A stretch of 64,000 bases of DNA, from the NCBI RefSeq assembly GCF_003008695.1, contig NZ_PXZT01000014.1:1-64000 (forward strand). The letters run 5' to 3'. The notes beneath the pieces are model-generated. The model searched no databases. It worked only from the letters and a program-made list of their open reading frames with translations, and was not told where the DNA came from. Source of the stretch: Trichococcus alkaliphilus. Lineage in GTDB: Bacteria > Bacillota > Bacilli > Lactobacillales > Aerococcaceae. The translations under genes and the position numbers were made by a program. The stretch's first letter is position 1, and each line of letters begins with the position of its first letter. Shown here piece by piece: positions 61,627 to 64,000 of the stretch.

Positions 61627-62691
61627 TTAGTTAATCAATTGTTTTAGCATTTCAATCACTTGACGGTTTTGATCGGTTGTTCCGATTGTCAGCCTAAAGT
61701 GGCTTGGGTAGCCAAAATACTTACCCGGCTTGAAGATAACTTGTTCTGCCAGTTTGTTGATCATCGCATTCGGATGATTTTCAAGCGACACGAACAAAAA
61801 ATTCGCGTGACTGGGAATGACTTTGAAACCAAGCTCCGTCAAGGCTTGTGTTAAGTGACTTTTTTCTTTCTTCATGAAATGAAGCGTTTCTTGTTGGCTT
61901 TTGTTATCCGCCAGACTTGCGACGGCTGCAGCCACTCCCAGCCGATTATGATTCGGCGGGATCCGGTAAGGCAAGATCATTTGGATCAACGCCGGTTGCG
62001 CCACTGCGTACCCGATCCTCACCGATGCCAAGCGATAAAACTTTGAAAAAGTCCTCAAAAGAATGACGTTATCAAAGCTCTCCACCAATTTCCGGGAATT
62101 TTCGAGCGTATCCCCGTCCGAGAATTCCATATAGGCCTCATCGATCACAATGACTACCGATGAAGGGACCTCCCGACAAAATTGATGCAATTGATCCGGA
62201 TTAAGCTTTGTCCCGGTCGGATTGAACGGATCGGTCAGCCAAATCATTTTTGTCTCCGGAATGATGGCTGCCTGTATCGCGGCTAATGAAACCTGGTACT
62301 GTGGATCAAGCGGAACGGTTTCGACCTTAGCCCCTGAAAAGTGGCTGAATTTTTTGTGCCAGATGAACGTCCCTTGCGGAACGATGACTTGGCTCGTTGT
62401 GTCCAGAAAGACCTGTGCCAACAATGAGAGAATTTCAAAGGAACCGTTGCCGATCAAAAAATGATCCGGTGCCAACTGCCAATTCCCCCCCAATGCTTGC
62501 CGCAACGCAAAAGCGCTGTTCTCGGGATAGCGCGACAATTGCGAAAGCTCCTGGATGATCGCTTCCTGAACAAAAGCGGACGGCAAGAGCGGGCTTTCGT
62601 TTCTGTCGAGCGGCAATCTTTCTGAAACGATTTTTTCCGGGTATGCTTGCGGCTGATGCAAGCCCTGCAAGGATTTTCTAATCTCCACCAT
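61627..62691 (-). CDS. Histidinol-phosphate-aminotransferase-like PLP enzyme
   Basis: A 354-residue fold-type I aminotransferase. It has the N-terminal LDRNESPLLPS motif of HisC-like enzymes, TDPFNPTG, VIDEAYMEFSD, and the PLP lysine in LRTFSKFYRLASVRIGY. ATG 62691 has a GGAGGT site; the longer frame is unrelated sequence over the dehydrogenase gene. It overlaps that gene by 14 bp. No other histidine gene is near, so a transamination within amino-acid salvage, together with the importer, is more likely than histidine synthesis. Confidence 0.85.
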   Translation of the reverse strand: MVEIRKSLQGLHQPQAYPEKIVSERLPLDRNESPLLPSAFVQEAIIQELSQLSRYPENSAFALRQALGGNWQLAPDHFLIGNGSFEILSLLAQVFLDTTSQVIVPQGTFIWHKKFSHFSGAKVETVPLDPQYQVSLAAIQAAIIPETKMIWLTDPFNPTGTKLNPDQLHQFCREVPSSVVIVIDEAYMEFSDGDTLENSRKLVESFDNVILLRTFSKFYRLASVRIGYAVAQPALIQMILPYRIPPNHNRLGVAAAVASLADNKSQQETLHFMKKEKSHLTQALTELGFKVIPSHANFLFVSLENHPNAMINKLAEQVIFKPGKYFGYPSHFRLTIGTTDQNRQVIEMLKQLIN

Positions 62692-63763
62692 CCGAAAACA
62701 CCTCCGTGACCAATATCTGCTTGGCTTCCTTGATCGCTGAGACGACGCGCTCTTCCGACAGATCAGTGATGAAGAACGCCACTTCCTCCGTAAAATGCGC
62801 AACAAAATGATGCGCCAACAATTGGATGGTTTCCTCATCCGCCAAACCTAATGCATCGATTTCAAAATGGAACTTCAAGTTCCTTAAAAAGCGCAAGTAC
62901 CACTCGTAATCTGAACCTTCAAGCAGCAACTGAACCAATGTCGTAAAAGCGATGATTTCGCCATGCAAGATGTCCGGATGATGCACAAGCTTTGTCAGTT
63001 CATTATGCAACGGATGCGTCACCCCACGGTACATCCGTCCCTTGCTTTTCGCTCCAGCCACACCGACGACAGAGATGATGGCGTCAACTGCCTGAGCCAA
63101 CTCCGCTTCACTCAACTCGCCCTCAGCATACCGTTCGCTAATTTTTAGCAGATAATCGGTTGCCAGCTGCGCATTTTGATGAATGAACGCCAAAACAAAA
63201 TTGTCCGAATCAACTGTGTAGGGTCGCGTATCGACACTTCTGCTGACTGAATCGATCATTCCGGCAATCAGATAACGTCTGGGTGCCGCACCGATAATTG
63301 CAGTATCAATCAGCAATACATCAGCGGTGGAAGCATTTTGGTTGCCGCCAGCATAGGCCCCATTTTCTTCATACAGGATCGAATTCTTCCGAAAAGCGGC
63401 ATTCGTGGCGGCGATTGTAGGGACCGCCATCAAGAAAGCAGAGGTCTCATTCGCCACCGCTTTCGCCACATCACACACGCGTCCGCCCCCGATACCAATG
63501 ACCGCCTCAAGTTGCTGTTCCCTGACGACTGAACTGAAGGCATCGATCAATTTCTGCGTCGGATAAGCAGTCACTACTACCCGTTCAAAAATCCGTTCCT
63601 CTTTTGAAAGTGCCGGTTGAACGACTTCTTTTGTTGCCTGCCAACTCTTTTCGCCTGTCACCAGCAGCACGCGCTTCACATCATTCGGAAGATGATCAGC
63701 AAGATGCTCCAATGCATGCGCATATTCAACAATTTTTTTGGGAAAACCACTGATGATTTTCAT
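62678..63763 (-). CDS. Iron-containing alcohol dehydrogenase family (GldA/HcxA-like)
   Basis: A 361-residue protein of the glycerol dehydrogenase branch. The NAD motif is GIGGGRVCDVAKAVA (about 94), VPTIAATNAAF follows, and the metal-binding histidines lie in GVTHPLHNELTK and HHPDILHGEIIA. E. coli HcxA, of the same branch, reduces 2-oxo acids. Beside an aminotransferase and an amino-acid importer, a role in converting the resulting oxo acid is plausible. That is inference; substrate unknown. Confidence 0.8.
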   Translation of the reverse strand: MKIISGFPKKIVEYAHALEHLADHLPNDVKRVLLVTGEKSWQATKEVVQPALSKEERIFERVVVTAYPTQKLIDAFSSVVREQQLEAVIGIGGGRVCDVAKAVANETSAFLMAVPTIAATNAAFRKNSILYEENGAYAGGNQNASTADVLLIDTAIIGAAPRRYLIAGMIDSVSRSVDTRPYTVDSDNFVLAFIHQNAQLATDYLLKISERYAEGELSEAELAQAVDAIISVVGVAGAKSKGRMYRGVTHPLHNELTKLVHHPDILHGEIIAFTTLVQLLLEGSDYEWYLRFLRNLKFHFEIDALGLADEETIQLLAHHFVAHFTEEVAFFITDLSEERVVSAIKEAKQILVTEVFSDGGD

Positions 63764-63784
63764 CTTCCGCCTCCTTCTGACAGC

Positions 63785-64000
63785 TTATATGGCGTATTCA
63801 AGCGTTGCATCCTCTCGGGTGGACAACAAAAATTTCCGGGTCCTTTCTTCCTTCGGCTGGGAAAAAACAGCTTCGGGTGCCCCAGATTCCACGATGACGC
63901 CATCATTCATGAAAACAATTTTATCGGCCACTTTTTTGGCAAATTTCATCTCATGCGTGACAATCACCAAGGTAATGTTACGTTTGGAAAGTTGCTCGAT
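63785..64000 (-). CDS. Amino-acid ABC transporter ATP-binding protein (partial, C-terminal end)
   Basis: Only the last 71 residues lie in the window. IEQLSKRNITLVIVTHEMKF holds the H-loop; the FMNDGVIVESGAPEAVFSQP tail is typical of GlnQ/TcyC-type ATPases. The frame runs off the window edge. It is the upstream part of the operon that includes the dehydrogenase, aminotransferase and substrate-binding protein. Confidence 0.9.
   Translation of the reverse strand: MEQLSKRNITLVIVTHEMKFAKKVADKIVFMNDGVIVESGAPEAVFSQPKEERTRKFLLSTREDATLEYAI

Overview
The window reads as a chromosome segment of a low-GC Gram-positive lactic acid bacterium of the Lactobacillales. Supporting signs are the cdaA-cdaR-glmM order, glmS behind a glmS ribozyme, PTS operons for sorbitol and mannitol, an L-2-hydroxyacid dehydrogenase, Rgg-type regulators and strong AGGAGG ribosome sites. 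The moderate GC of the backbone would suit a Carnobacteriaceae genome such as Trichococcus, but that placement is an inference from general resemblance and no marker gene is present.

Layout. 1-7.2 kb: a T-box-controlled cystine symporter, an FNR-like regulator next to a P-type metal ATPase whose promoter carries a near-perfect FNR box, an exonuclease-BRCT fusion and an RpiR regulator. 7.3-22.7 kb: a candidate structured small RNA, a DMT exporter, a C-S lyase with a 42-residue ORF behind it, a DUF4153 membrane protein, a two-gene ABC exporter, an L-hydroxyacid dehydrogenase, a TetR regulator with a fused MacB-like ABC transporter, an unrecognised 467-residue protein, an AraC regulator, a P-loop kinase and a GNAT acetyltransferase.

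22.7-34.4 kb is a visibly AT-rich accessory island with small ORFs, direct repeats, decayed fragments and two Rgg-like regulators (the second just beyond its right edge). Its centre is an apparently complete precursor of a gassericin-A-type (subgroup ii) circular bacteriocin at 30849-31124: a 33-residue leader followed by a 58-residue core. Co-directional genes follow for a SpoIIM/DUF95 protein, a hydrophobic protein split by a -1 frame change at an A8 run, and a 53-residue basic immunity-like protein. A four-gene transporter resembling AS-48 EFGH or YknWXYZ lies downstream at 24119-27744, and next to it is a second secreted, glycine-rich, bacteriocin-like protein with small membrane-protein partners bracketed by 74-bp direct repeats. 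I do not find the dedicated ATPase/permease pair that usually accompanies gassericin-type clusters; where it might have been there are decayed sequences, including a broken nuclease gene.

35.6-39.4 kb is a thiamine-salvage operon (TPP riboswitch, tenA, ykoE, ykoD, ykoC). 39.6-45.5 kb is a sorbitol PTS operon with GutM and a PRD regulator. 45.9-48.0 kb is glmS with its ribozyme. 48.2-56.1 kb holds two paralogous mannitol PTS sets with one mtlD and one mtlR. 56.3-59.7 kb is glmM-cdaR-cdaA. 59.9-64 kb carries a cupin, a small zinc-ribbon-like protein and the end of an amino-acid ABC importer operon that also encodes an aminotransferase and a GldA/HcxA-type dehydrogenase.

Three intergenic regions (about 2.03, 35.4 and 51.6 kb) carry arrays of short CTCCG/CGGAG hairpins that look like one repeat family. 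No tRNA, rRNA, CRISPR array or intact insertion sequence was seen.
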